From Sphingobacterium deserti (GTDB lineage: Bacteria; Bacteroidota; Bacteroidia; Sphingobacteriales; Sphingobacteriaceae), in the NCBI RefSeq assembly GCF_000757725.1, contig NZ_JJMU01000014.1, positions 1-64,000 on the forward strand: DNA of 64,000 bases. Reading direction: 5' to 3'. Of this stretch, positions 17,313 through 26,114 are shown piece by piece. A program made the position numbers and the translations under genes. The notes beneath the pieces were generated by a model that saw only the letters and a list, made by a program, of their open reading frames with translations, had not been told where the DNA came from and did no database searches. The stretch's first letter is position 1; the number at the start of each line of letters is the position of its first letter.

Positions 17313-19886
17313 ATGAACATCATATTTAAAGCACTTTCAATATTTGCCTTTACTTTTATTTATACCCTTACTTTTGCGCAGCAGCAAGAAACGATACAGT
17401 TTGAAGTAGCAGGAAACTGCGGACTCTGTAAACAACGCATCGAAAAAGCAGCCAAAATTAAAGGAGTTGATGAAGCCGTCTGGGACATGGAGACCAATAT
17501 GGCCACTGTTTCCTACAATAAAGAGAAGACTACCAGCCAAGAGATCAAACAAGCTATTGCCAATGTCGGGCACGACACCGATGAAATACGCGCCAATGAC
17601 GACGTATACGCCAAACTGCACGAATGTTGCCTGTACGAACGGTTGGGTTCTACTGCGAGAACAAATGACTCGACCGATCATGAACATCATGACCATGATC
17701 ATACCGTACGCGGTGTAGTCGTGCAGGAAAATGGAAAAGGAGAACTCACTCCTATTGCCGGCGTCAACATCAGTTGGAAAGAAAACCCAAAACAACAAGT
17801 GCAGACGAATGAAAACGGTGTATTCGACATCGCTCATGAGAAGGGATATGCCAACCTTATCGTCAGCTTCGTCGGGATGAAAGCAGACACTATTCTCGTA
17901 AAAAATCTTCACGAGGTTTTAGTTATCCATGCGAAAGATAATGTATTGGCAGAGGTCGTCGTTTCCCGAAAACAACGATCAAACTATATATCTAAACTCT
18001 CGCCCAACCGTATAGAAATGATTACGGCGAAAGAACTATTTAAAGCTGCCTGCTGCGATTTGAGTGAAAGCTTTGAAACCAATGCTTCCGTCGATGTAGT
18101 CAGTAGTGACGCCGTTACAGGCGCAAAACAAATTCAGCTGCTCGGCTTGAGCGGTGTCTACACGCAGCTAACGGTAGAAAACTTACCCGGCCCGAGAGGC
18201 TTCGCTGCGCCACTCGGATTGAATAGCATGGCCGGCCCTTGGATCGAATCGATACAGATCAGTAAAGGAATGGGATCGGTAGCCAACGGTTTTGAAAGTA
18301 TGTCTGGCCAAATCAACGTGGAGCTTAAAAAACCGCACAATAGTGATCAGCTTTACTTCAATGCCTACGCTAACAATATGGGGAGAACAGATGTAAACCT
18401 AAATTTAGCCAAAAAAATAAGCGATAAATGGTCGGTGGGATTATTATTGCACGACAACTTCATGTACAACAAGTCTATGAACTTCAGTAATAATGGTTTC
18501 CGCGATATGCCTGTAGGCAATGTGTTTTCTGGCGTCAACAGATGGCATTACGAAAATGGGAAAGGACTTATCGCCCAGTTTGGTCTCAAATATTTAAGTG
18601 ACGACCGTACGGGTGGGGAAATCAATTTCAATGAGAGCACAGACAAGCTCACAACCAATAGGTACGGCTTGGGGTTCGATATAGACCGCATCGAAGGTTT
18701 TGCTAAAATTGGCTATGTCTTCCCCAATCATAAATTGCGAAGCATAGGGTTGCAGGTATCCGGTGCACATTACCGTCAAGACAGCTATTTCGGTTTAACA
18801 ACTTACAATAGCGAGCAAAATAGCGGTTATGCAAATCTATTGTATCAAGATGTGCTGGGCAGTGTGATGCATAAGTATAGAGCAGGTCTCTCTTTATCGT
18901 ATGATAAATACAATGAGCAGATCGTCGCGAATGATTTCCGCCGCACCGAAGCCGTATCGGGAGCATTTTTAGAATACACATTCGCTCCCAATGAAAAATT
19001 TGATGCTGTCCTCGGGATTCGCCAAGACTATAATAGCATATATGGCTGGTTCACTACACCGCGAGCAGTACTGCGCTACGCGCCTGCTCCAAATACCACG
19101 CTTCGCCTAAGCTCTGGTAGAGGACAGCGTACAGCCAATGTATTTGCGGAAAACATGGGCATTTTCGCTTCAAGCCGTGCGATAAACTACGCGCAGCTTA
19201 CTTCGTCAACTAATGCGGCTTATGGTTTAAAGCCTGAGGTTTCCTGGAATACAGGGCTTACATTCGATCAAGATTTTCAGCTTTTCGGAAGAGAGTCAGG
19301 CTTCTCGGTCGAACTATTCCATAACAATTTTAGCAATCAAGTAGTTGTGGATTGGGAAAACCCTCGCGCTGTGTCATTTTACAACCTCAATGGCAAATCA
19401 TTTTCCAACAGTCTTCAAGCAGATTTTCGGTTTATGCCTATACAACATTTTGAAACACGCTTTGCCTACCGTTTGCTAGATGTACAAACCGATTACCAAT
19501 CTGGCCGATTGCAAAAGCCTTTAACGGCAAAACACAGAGGATTTGTGAACATGGCTTATAACTTACATAGCGGTTGGAGTTTTGACTACACCTTGAATAT
19601 GGTTGGAAAGAAAAGACTGCCATCGACCATCGAAAACCCTGCTCAATATCAGTTGCAGGCCTATTCGGATGCCTACGTCACCATGAATGCACAGGTTAGT
19701 AAAAGTCTGGGAAAAGAGAAGAATCTTACTATCTACTTAGGAGGTGAAAATCTGACCAACTTTTTCCAAAAGAACCCTATACTGGCTTTCGACGAACCTT
19801 TCGGACAGTTTTTCGATACGAATCTACTTTGGGGACCGATCGCAGGAAGGCTTTTTTACGCAGGTGTAAGGTATAATATCAAATAA
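17313..19886 (+). CDS. TonB-dependent receptor with N-terminal heavy-metal-associated domain
   Basis: 857 residues. Signal peptide to about residue 22, then an HMA fold with metal-binding Cys36 and Cys39 (GNCGLCKQ) ending near residue 95, a His-rich linker (DHEHHDHDH, 122-130), a carboxypeptidase-regulatory-like domain (about 131-210), the receptor plug (about 220-345, with a Cys247-Cys248 pair) and the barrel. The combination points to outer-membrane uptake or sensing of copper or a similar metal; the ion is inferred. The last G of an AAATTTTG box (one mismatch from the -7 consensus) is 4 nt before the start. A long hairpin follows the gene. Confidence 0.88.
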   Translation: MNIIFKALSIFAFTFIYTLTFAQQQETIQFEVAGNCGLCKQRIEKAAKIKGVDEAVWDMETNMATVSYNKEKTTSQEIKQAIANVGHDTDEIRANDDVYAKLHECCLYERLGSTARTNDSTDHEHHDHDHTVRGVVVQENGKGELTPIAGVNISWKENPKQQVQTNENGVFDIAHEKGYANLIVSFVGMKADTILVKNLHEVLVIHAKDNVLAEVVVSRKQRSNYISKLSPNRIEMITAKELFKAACCDLSESFETNASVDVVSSDAVTGAKQIQLLGLSGVYTQLTVENLPGPRGFAAPLGLNSMAGPWIESIQISKGMGSVANGFESMSGQINVELKKPHNSDQLYFNAYANNMGRTDVNLNLAKKISDKWSVGLLLHDNFMYNKSMNFSNNGFRDMPVGNVFSGVNRWHYENGKGLIAQFGLKYLSDDRTGGEINFNESTDKLTTNRYGLGFDIDRIEGFAKIGYVFPNHKLRSIGLQVSGAHYRQDSYFGLTTYNSEQNSGYANLLYQDVLGSVMHKYRAGLSLSYDKYNEQIVANDFRRTEAVSGAFLEYTFAPNEKFDAVLGIRQDYNSIYGWFTTPRAVLRYAPAPNTTLRLSSGRGQRTANVFAENMGIFASSRAINYAQLTSSTNAAYGLKPEVSWNTGLTFDQDFQLFGRESGFSVELFHNNFSNQVVVDWENPRAVSFYNLNGKSFSNSLQADFRFMPIQHFETRFAYRLLDVQTDYQSGRLQKPLTAKHRGFVNMAYNLHSGWSFDYTLNMVGKKRLPSTIENPAQYQLQAYSDAYVTMNAQVSKSLGKEKNLTIYLGGENLTNFFQKNPILAFDEPFGQFFDTNLLWGPIAGRLFYAGVRYNIK

Positions 19887-19935
19887 TCGAAAGATCCGGA
19901 CAACAAAAGTATATGCCGGTAGCCTTTGAAAACAA

Positions 19936-19969
19936 AAAATCTTGCTAGCCCGAGGGTTGGCAAGATTTT
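19936..19969 (+). terminator. Terminator after the metal receptor gene
   Basis: A 15-bp stem with two G-T wobbles (19936-19950 with 19955-19969), 4-nt loop and T4. Confidence 0.75.
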
Positions 19970-19994
19970 CCACATCCGGCATGTTTACACCATG

Positions 19995-20588
19995 TTATAC
20001 CGCAGAAATAATCGCTTTCAACTCTTGATACAATCGTGCTGTGGGCAGTCCAACCACATTTTCGTAAGAACCCTGTAAAGCTTTCACACCGATCAATCCA
20101 ATCCATTCCTGTATACCGTAGGAACCTGCCTTGTCTAACGGTAAAAAGCTTTCTACATAATGGACGATCTCCTGTTCCAGCAGTGGATAAAAGGATACAC
20201 CTGTACGTTCTACGAAAGAATAAACTTTACCGTGATAGCCGATGGCTACCGCCGTAAGCACATCATGCTCTTTTCCTTGCAATCCCGAAAGTGTAGCAAT
20301 GGCTTCATTCTGATCTTTTGGCTTACCCAATATTTGCCCTTCATGCACCACAACAGTATCTGCCGTAATTACTAAGCTGTCATAGAAAGTATCATCATGA
20401 AATGCTTCTAGTTTGTCTAGCGCAATGCATCTTACAATATCCTCTGCAGGTTGTTTTGGGTCGAAGTCTTCCGATGTCTCTCTTACAATCACCTGAAAAT
20501 CAATACCGAGATTAGCCAACAGTTCTTTTCTGCGCGGTGATTGCGATCCTAATACTATGCGGACGCCTTCTAGCTGTTTGATCAACAT
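19995..20588 (-). CDS. maf: Maf-like nucleoside triphosphate pyrophosphatase
   Basis: 197 residues, the usual Maf length. The signature SQSPRRKELL (about residues 16-25) and the conserved SYGIQEWIG segment near residue 155 are intact. Maf proteins hydrolyse dTTP/UTP or modified nucleotides (m5UTP, pseudo-UTP) to monophosphates, a house-cleaning role. It starts 1 nt after the kdsC stop and is in an operon with it on the minus strand. Confidence 0.92.
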   Translation of the reverse strand: MLIKQLEGVRIVLGSQSPRRKELLANLGIDFQVIVRETSEDFDPKQPAEDIVRCIALDKLEAFHDDTFYDSLVITADTVVVHEGQILGKPKDQNEAIATLSGLQGKEHDVLTAVAIGYHGKVYSFVERTGVSFYPLLEQEIVHYVESFLPLDKAGSYGIQEWIGLIGVKALQGSYENVVGLPTARLYQELKAIISAV

Positions 20589-20589
20589 A

Positions 20590-21108
20590 TTATATACTTT
20601 TAATGCCGGTTTCTAAATTCCATAATCCCCGTAATCGCAATATCTTTTCCAGTACGTCGCGTACACATCCTTCACCTCCACGATAGGGTGAAACATAAGC
20701 CGCAATATTTTTTATTTCATCTACGGCGTCTTGGGGGCAAAGAGCTAGTCCGACTTCTTTCATACAAAGTAAATCCGGAATATCATCACCCATAAACGCA
20801 ATATCTTCTTTGTGTAATCCCTGACGGGCGATGATCTCCTGCATCAGGGTAAGTTTATCTGCTACACCCAAATGCACCTCTTCCACGTGTAGTCCCCTCA
20901 TCCGTTGCAACACACCTTGCGAGTTTCCTCCACTGATAACGATGATTTGTAAACCTGCTTTCATAGCGAGTTGGATCGCATAACCGTCTTTGATGGAAAA
21001 ACGCCTGAGCTGTTCGCCAGTTTCGGTCACTAATACAGTACCATCGGTGAGCACGCCGTCGACATCTAAAACGACAGCTTTAATTTTTGCAAACTGCTTT
21101 AAAACCAT
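20590..21108 (-). CDS. kdsC: 3-deoxy-D-manno-octulosonate 8-phosphate phosphatase KdsC
   Basis: 172 residues from the ATG at 21108, a standard C0-type HAD phosphatase without a cap. Nucleophile Asp15 and acid Asp17 lie in LDVDGVLTDG, motif II in VISGGNS, motif III Lys in GVADKL and motif IV in FMGDDIPD. It removes phosphate from Kdo-8-P in lipopolysaccharide core synthesis. A TTG ten codons upstream lies within the promoter box and is rejected. Co-transcribed with maf. Confidence 0.92.
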   Translation of the reverse strand: MVLKQFAKIKAVVLDVDGVLTDGTVLVTETGEQLRRFSIKDGYAIQLAMKAGLQIIVISGGNSQGVLQRMRGLHVEEVHLGVADKLTLMQEIIARQGLHKEDIAFMGDDIPDLLCMKEVGLALCPQDAVDEIKNIAAYVSPYRGGEGCVRDVLEKILRLRGLWNLETGIKSI

Positions 21109-21113
21109 AGGTT

Positions 21114-21121
21114 CAAAAATA
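21114..21121 (-). promoter_or_regulatory. -7 box TATTTTTG before kdsC
   Basis: An exact match to TAnnTTTG on the minus strand, 5 nt before the ATG; a TTG at 21136-21138 is a possible but close (14-nt) -33 partner. Predicts a leaderless kdsC-maf mRNA. Confidence 0.5.
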
Positions 21122-21212
21122 ACAAATCTTAGGCACAACTTTGGAAAAGTGATTGTAATCTAAAAAAGACAAAAGCCTATTCGTTTTGGACAATGTATCA
21201 AGGGTTTGTCAC

Positions 21213-21238
21213 AATTTAGTTGTTATCACAACTAAATT
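21213..21238. repeat. 11-bp perfect inverted repeat, operator-like
   Basis: Arms 21213-21223 and 21228-21238 flank a 4-nt centre. It lies upstream of kdsC on the minus strand and about 35 nt before the -7 box at 21272 on the plus strand. Too AT-rich for a strong terminator; a protein-binding site is possible. Confidence 0.45.
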
Positions 21239-21271
21239 AATGAAAAGTGAGGATTGGAAGAATTTTCAGCG

Positions 21272-21388
21272 TACATTTGTATCGTGATCAGGCTATAAGC
21301 CCGATCGCAGCATTAAAATTGTCTTTTCATAATTTAGGTTTATAATTGGTTAGTAGCAAACCCTGACGCCCATCGTCAGGGTTTTGTA
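21272..21388 (+). ncRNA. Candidate small RNA in the kdsC-floA gap
   Basis: A TACATTTG box (21272-21279) is followed by a hairpin near 21287-21305 (GATC/GATC and GGCT/AGCC pairs), a 50-nt AT-rich stretch, and a strong 11-bp terminator (21358-21368 with 21374-21384) with T4 on the plus strand. The terminator alone could instead serve floA on the minus strand, where only three Ts follow. No ORF is present. Confidence 0.35.
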
Positions 21389-21417
21389 TTTATAACAACT
21401 GATGTTTAAACAAAATG

Positions 21418-22401
21418 TTAGCTTTTTCCTTTATCATTGCCTCCGGGCTTTGCTATAGAAGTACGCATATCGGTATCGGCTTGTATATTTTGCATTTTGT
21501 AGTAATCCATCACACCTAGGTTGCCATTGCGAAATGCTTCTGCCATGGCCATAGGCACCTGTGCTTCCGCCTCAATCACTTTGGCCTTGGCCTCCTGTGC
21601 TTTAGCCCGCATTTCTTGTTCGTTGGCTACTGCCATCGCCCGACGCTCTTCTGCACGTGCATTTGCTACTTTTAAATCTGCCTCAGCTTGATCGGTTTGT
21701 AGTTTTGCTCCTACGTTCTCGCCAATATCGATATCTGCAATATCAATCGAAAGAATTTCAAAAGCAGTTCCTGAATCCAAACCCTTTGACAGTACCGTTT
21801 TCGAAATACGGTCAGGATTTTCCAATACCTCTTTATGGTTGATAGATGAGCCTATTGTGGTCACAATCCCCTCGCCTACACGCGCTAGAATGGTTTCTTC
21901 GCCAGCTCCTCCTACCAATTGATTGATATTTGCTCGGACTGTTACCCGAGCCTTCGCGATAAGCTGAATACCATCCTTGGCTACCGCAGCTACGGGCGGC
22001 GTATTAATAACTTGGGGATTCACGGACAGTTGTACTGCATCAAACACATCCCGCCCTGCAAGGTCAATTGCCGTTGCAAGCTTGAAATCCAAAGGAATAT
22101 TTGCCTTATCTGCAGAAATGAGCGCTTTAATTACCTTATTTACGTTACCGCCCGCTAAATAATGCGTTTCGATTTCATTAGAAGTTATACGAAGCCCTGC
22201 TTTTGTCGAGGTAATCATGGCATTTGTCACGAGCGAAGGCGGCACTTTTCTTAACCGCATCAACACCAAGTTTAATAGGCTTATCTTCACATTTGAAAGT
22301 TGCGCCGTAAACCAAAGATTTACCGGCAACAAGTAAAGCAAAAGAAAAAATGCGACAACGCCACCAACAATAATTAAAATTAAACTAATTCCTGGATCCA
22401 T
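21418..22401 (-). CDS. floA: Flotillin-like protein FloA
   Basis: 327 residues, the UPF0365/FloA length. An N-terminal membrane helix (about residues 8-28) precedes the PHB/SPFH region and an Ala-Glu-rich coiled coil (about 235-295, ending [19 protein letters not shown] and onward). FloA organises membrane microdomains and affects lipid order, protein secretion and stress signalling. It is alone on its strand and divergent from the hybrid-kinase operon. Confidence 0.93.
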   Translation of the reverse strand: MDPGISLILIIVGGVVAFFLLLYLLPVNLWFTAQLSNVKISLLNLVLMRLRKVPPSLVTNAMITSTKAGLRITSNEIETHYLAGGNVNKVIKALISADKANIPLDFKLATAIDLAGRDVFDAVQLSVNPQVINTPPVAAVAKDGIQLIAKARVTVRANINQLVGGAGEETILARVGEGIVTTIGSSINHKEVLENPDRISKTVLSKGLDSGTAFEILSIDIADIDIGENVGAKLQTDQAEADLKVANARAEERRAMAVANEQEMRAKAQEAKAKVIEAEAQVPMAMAEAFRNGNLGVMDYYKMQNIQADTDMRTSIAKPGGNDKGKS

Positions 22402-22501
22402 AAATTTTTGAATTTAAGTAATAGCTTAAAGATATCATTTTATTTAGGATATTCCATAAGTAGCGCGCCTAAACTTACCTTTTAGCACAGATTTGTCAAC
22501 C

Positions 22502-22517
22502 TTTGTGTGGACACAAA
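22502..22517. repeat. 16-bp palindrome between floA and kinase operon
   Basis: TTTGTGT, two bases, ACACAAA: a perfect inverted repeat midway between two divergent genes. It could be a dimer-binding site; no regulator can be assigned. Confidence 0.35.
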
Positions 22518-22608
22518 CTATGCATATCGTGAACGCAAAGTCCGAATTAACGTAAGGTAACAAAGCCTAATTTTGTTGCAACCTATATAAAGCATTATAA
22601 TTAATAGC

Positions 22609-22616
22609 TATTTTTG
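22609..22616 (+). promoter_or_regulatory. -7 box TATTTTTG of the kinase-CheR-CheB operon
   Basis: An exact TAnnTTTG match 36 nt before the kinase ATG; no good -33 element at the normal spacing. The TTG used by a longer reading of the gene lies inside this box. Confidence 0.45.
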
Positions 22617-22652
22617 CTGGAAATAGCAGACTATCAGACAAGCGCTCATCAA

Positions 22653-25600
22653 ATGAAATTCAAAAAAGAAGCAGTCCTGAAATGGGAATTATTCATCGGA
22701 ATAATTGTTGCTTACCTCATCATTATCGGTACTGCGGTGTATTTTTTCACCGCTTTAGGAACGAAAGTCGAGCATGTGAAGATAGCTAACGATCGACTTC
22801 AGAAAAAAGCGAACATCCTCAATGAAATTGATCAACAGATTTTCACTTCAGTTCAAGAGAAAACTCGCTACTTATTGAAAGATGAATCCCAAGAGTTGCA
22901 CAATTTTCCCAATCTCCTAAAGTTCGTTGAACATGCTGCCACAGACCTGAAAGAAGGTTTTCAAAAAAACCACCCTTTCGATAGGGAAGTTGACGTGTTC
23001 GAAGCGGCTAATAGACGGATGTTTGATATCGATGCTATTCAAACACAAAAGGATAACGGTATCAGTGACAACAAGGAATTATTGCTAAAAGAACAGTCTA
23101 TAGTAAATAATAGTATACTCAGGTTACGGACGATGATACTGCACGAACGCCAGAAGATATCCACCGATTTTCATAATTCCGTAGCTACTTTAAAAAACAC
23201 GGCGTATCTCCTCATCGGGCTACCCCTAATTTTCATTTTATTTATTTTCAATCGTGTTGTTAGAATTATTCGTGAGCTGAGTCGTCGTTCGAAAGAATCA
23301 CAAAAGTTAAATCAGGAAATCTATCTTGCGCAGCAGAACATCGAATTATCCAATTGGGTATTGGCAGAATCCAGTCTCCTCAGCGAAAAATTAACAGGGA
23401 TTGATGACGAAAACCTAATAGCTGAGACGGCTTTTAGTACGCTAGTAAATTCCATTAAGTTTTATGCAGGCGCGTTGTACATCCGCCGAATAGACTCCTA
23501 TGAGTATATTTTAAAACAGCAAATCGGGATTGATAGCAACACACCTCCGTTTGCATCATTTCGCCACGGAGAAGGGCTGCTGGGCGGTGCTACAAAAGGT
23601 AAAGAGATAAAGGTTCTTCATAACGATACAGCGCATATTTTAACTTCTTCTTCCAGTTTAAACGGAAACCAAATCCGCACGATTATACTTGTGCCGCTTG
23701 TATTCGAACAAAAATGTTTGGGAATTTTAGAAATTGGCGGTGCTTTCGACGAAACATCCTTATCGAAAACGCTGCAATACCTCGAACGGATATCGCTTAT
23801 CCTCGCCATGGCTATAAAATTCGGACAAAGCCATATGCTCGTTGAAAGCCTACTGGAGGAAACGCAGCAGCAAACTGAAGAACTGGAAGCCCAGCAAGAA
23901 GAATTACGGATTACGAACGAGGAGCTTATCTATAAAACAAATTTGTTAGAGGCCTCTGAAGAAGAGTTGCGGGTACAGCAGGAAGAACTTCAGCAGACAA
24001 ATTCAGAATTAGAGGAGAAAGCTAAACAGCTTGAAGTCCGTAATCAAGAGCTGAATACGGCACAGAAGATTGTAGAAGAGAAAATTCAAGAGGTAGAACT
24101 TGCCAGTAAGTATAAGTCTGAGTTTATGGCAAATATGAGTCACGAATTACGGACTCCTTTGAACAGTATACTTATTTTGGCGAAATTACTTCAAGACAAT
24201 AAAAATCGAAATCTTCAGCCAGACCAAGTAAAATATGCTTCTGTTATCCACAGCGCGGGTAGCGACCTGTTACAGCTGATCAATGAATTGTTAGATCTGG
24301 CAAAAATAGAATCCGGAAAAGTGGAGTTAAATTATGAACGCATCAATATGCAAGAATTTCTCAGCAATATTGAAAATCTGTTTACAACCACTGCTGAGGA
24401 ACGGGATATCACTTTTGCTATAGACCAAAAAGAACCGATACCTATTGACTTCGTGAGCGATGAATATCGTATTGAACAGGTCCTTAAAAACTTCCTTTCC
24501 AATGCCTTTAAGTTTACAGCAAAAAAAGGCTTTGTAAAGTTAACCATAGAAGTTGTCAATGAAAATCTTAAATTCATCGTTACAGATAACGGAAAGGGGA
24601 TTTCCGAAGAAAAGCAGCAGCTGATCTTCGAAGCCTTTCGCCAAGAAGACGGCTCAACCAGCCGCAAATATGGCGGCACTGGCCTTGGTCTTTCCATCAG
24701 CAGAGAAATTGCTTCGCTCTTAGGCGGGCGCATCACTCTCGCTAGTGAACTTAATAAGGGAAGTACATTCACCCTAATTATACCTTATAAAACCGCCACA
24801 GCCATACGCTACCCACGAGAAATTGAGAATAAAACTTCCAGTAGCCCGCTGGCGGATGATGAGAGCAACAAGGTCGAAGCTCTTCCTGTTTCCGAAAACT
24901 TGGGTATTGAAATGCCTGAGGAATCGAAGAACAAAAATCTTCTAATCGTGGAAGATGATATTAAATTTGCTGATATATTGCGTGATTTTGCTCATGTACA
25001 CGGTTTTCAAGTGATGCTATCGCATGATGGAGTCGATGCCATACAAAAGGCTAAGCAATTTAAGCCGCATGCTATTATACTTGACGTCATGCTTCCGCTG
25101 TCTGATGGATGGGAAGTACTTAAAACATTGAAAGGAATACCAGAAACCAAGCATATACCTATCCACATGATGTCTGCTGCGAATTTTACGCAACGCGAGT
25201 TTATAGAGAATGGTGCGATAGGATTTCTATCGAAGCCTGTATCCGAAGATTCGCTGAAAAAGGTTTTTGACAACATTCGCTTAAACATCAACAGCGGGAT
25301 AAGAAAAGTGCTTCTTATTGAGGACCAAGAATTTCAAAGTGAAATCATAAAATCTGCATTTGCAGAGCAAAATATCAATGTGATTCAGGCTTTTTCTGCA
25401 AAAATGGGACTCAGCAAACTCGACACAGAGAAGAATATCGATTGCGTAATCCTCGATATCAAATTGCCGGATGCCGACGGACTAGATGTTTTGGACCAAA
25501 TTAAATCAATGCCAAGTTATACCGACACGCCAATAATTATTAATACGGCGTATGATCTATCGAAAAAACAGATAGACCACATACAACAGTATACCAAAGC

Positions 25601-26114
25601 GATGGTACTTAAATCAGGAAAGAGTAACAGCCGCTTGATCGATGAAGTTAAATTGTTCCTAAACAAGATCATCTCGGATGATTATACGCCGCTTAAAAAC
25701 ATTAGCAAGCTAGACAAACTAGCAAGTAGCACGGACAATTTGCAGGGAAAAACTGTTTTGATAGCCGATGACGACATGCGCAATATCTTCGCACTAACCA
25801 CCACGCTGCAGGGATATGACATGGAAATTGAGATTGCTAACAATGGTCAGGAAGCTTTAGATATTGTAAAACAAGGTACGCGAAAAATCGATATTGTGTT
25901 AATGGATATTATGATGCCGGAGATGGATGGCTACGAGGCAATAGCGGAGATACGAAGAGATAAAACATACGCTAACCTACCGATCATAGCGGTCACCGCG
26001 AAAGCTATGAAAGGCGACCGGGAAAAATCTATACAGATCGGCGCAAGCGATTACGTGAGCAAGCCCATTGATATCGACAAACTTGTATCACTAATGCGCG
26101 TATGGCTAAGTTAA
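22653..26114 (+). CDS. Hybrid sensor histidine kinase with GAF and three receiver domains
   Basis: 1153 residues from the ATG at 22653. Domains in order: TM helix (about 12-34), extracytoplasmic helical sensor, TM helix (about 182-204), GAF (about 248-390), a long coiled coil (396-486) with EEL triplets in strict heptads, HisKA with phospho-His497 (MSHELRT), HATPase (606-712, with the G-box GGTGLGLS), then receivers with phospho-Asp811, Asp935 and Asp1085. Three serial receivers are unusual. The last 13 nt overlap the CheR-like gene, so kinase and methyltransferase are translationally coupled. The stimulus and output are unknown; no DNA-binding regulator is adjacent. Confidence 0.93.
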   Translation: MKFKKEAVLKWELFIGIIVAYLIIIGTAVYFFTALGTKVEHVKIANDRLQKKANILNEIDQQIFTSVQEKTRYLLKDESQELHNFPNLLKFVEHAATDLKEGFQKNHPFDREVDVFEAANRRMFDIDAIQTQKDNGISDNKELLLKEQSIVNNSILRLRTMILHERQKISTDFHNSVATLKNTAYLLIGLPLIFILFIFNRVVRIIRELSRRSKESQKLNQEIYLAQQNIELSNWVLAESSLLSEKLTGIDDENLIAETAFSTLVNSIKFYAGALYIRRIDSYEYILKQQIGIDSNTPPFASFRHGEGLLGGATKGKEIKVLHNDTAHILTSSSSLNGNQIRTIILVPLVFEQKCLGILEIGGAFDETSLSKTLQYLERISLILAMAIKFGQSHMLVESLLEETQQQTEELEAQQEELRITNEELIYKTNLLEASEEELRVQQEELQQTNSELEEKAKQLEVRNQELNTAQKIVEEKIQEVELASKYKSEFMANMSHELRTPLNSILILAKLLQDNKNRNLQPDQVKYASVIHSAGSDLLQLINELLDLAKIESGKVELNYERINMQEFLSNIENLFTTTAEERDITFAIDQKEPIPIDFVSDEYRIEQVLKNFLSNAFKFTAKKGFVKLTIEVVNENLKFIVTDNGKGISEEKQQLIFEAFRQEDGSTSRKYGGTGLGLSISREIASLLGGRITLASELNKGSTFTLIIPYKTATAIRYPREIENKTSSSPLADDESNKVEALPVSENLGIEMPEESKNKNLLIVEDDIKFADILRDFAHVHGFQVMLSHDGVDAIQKAKQFKPHAIILDVMLPLSDGWEVLKTLKGIPETKHIPIHMMSAANFTQREFIENGAIGFLSKPVSEDSLKKVFDNIRLNINSGIRKVLLIEDQEFQSEIIKSAFAEQNINVIQAFSAKMGLSKLDTEKNIDCVILDIKLPDADGLDVLDQIKSMPSYTDTPIIINTAYDLSKKQIDHIQQYTKAMVLKSGKSNSRLIDEVKLFLNKIISDDYTPLKNISKLDKLASSTDNLQGKTVLIADDDMRNIFALTTTLQGYDMEIEIANNGQEALDIVKQGTRKIDIVLMDIMMPEMDGYEAIAEIRRDKTYANLPIIAVTAKAMKGDREKSIQIGASDYVSKPIDIDKLVSLMRVWLS

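Noticed and set aside
17337-17912. 191-residue minus-strand ORF inside the metal receptor gene
   Set aside because: It is antisense to a well-supported coding sequence, has no family match and its composition follows the opposite strand.
22614-22652. TTG start of the large kinase at 22614
   Set aside because: The TTG is part of a TATTTTTG promoter box; the ATG at 22653 begins a normal pre-TM segment.
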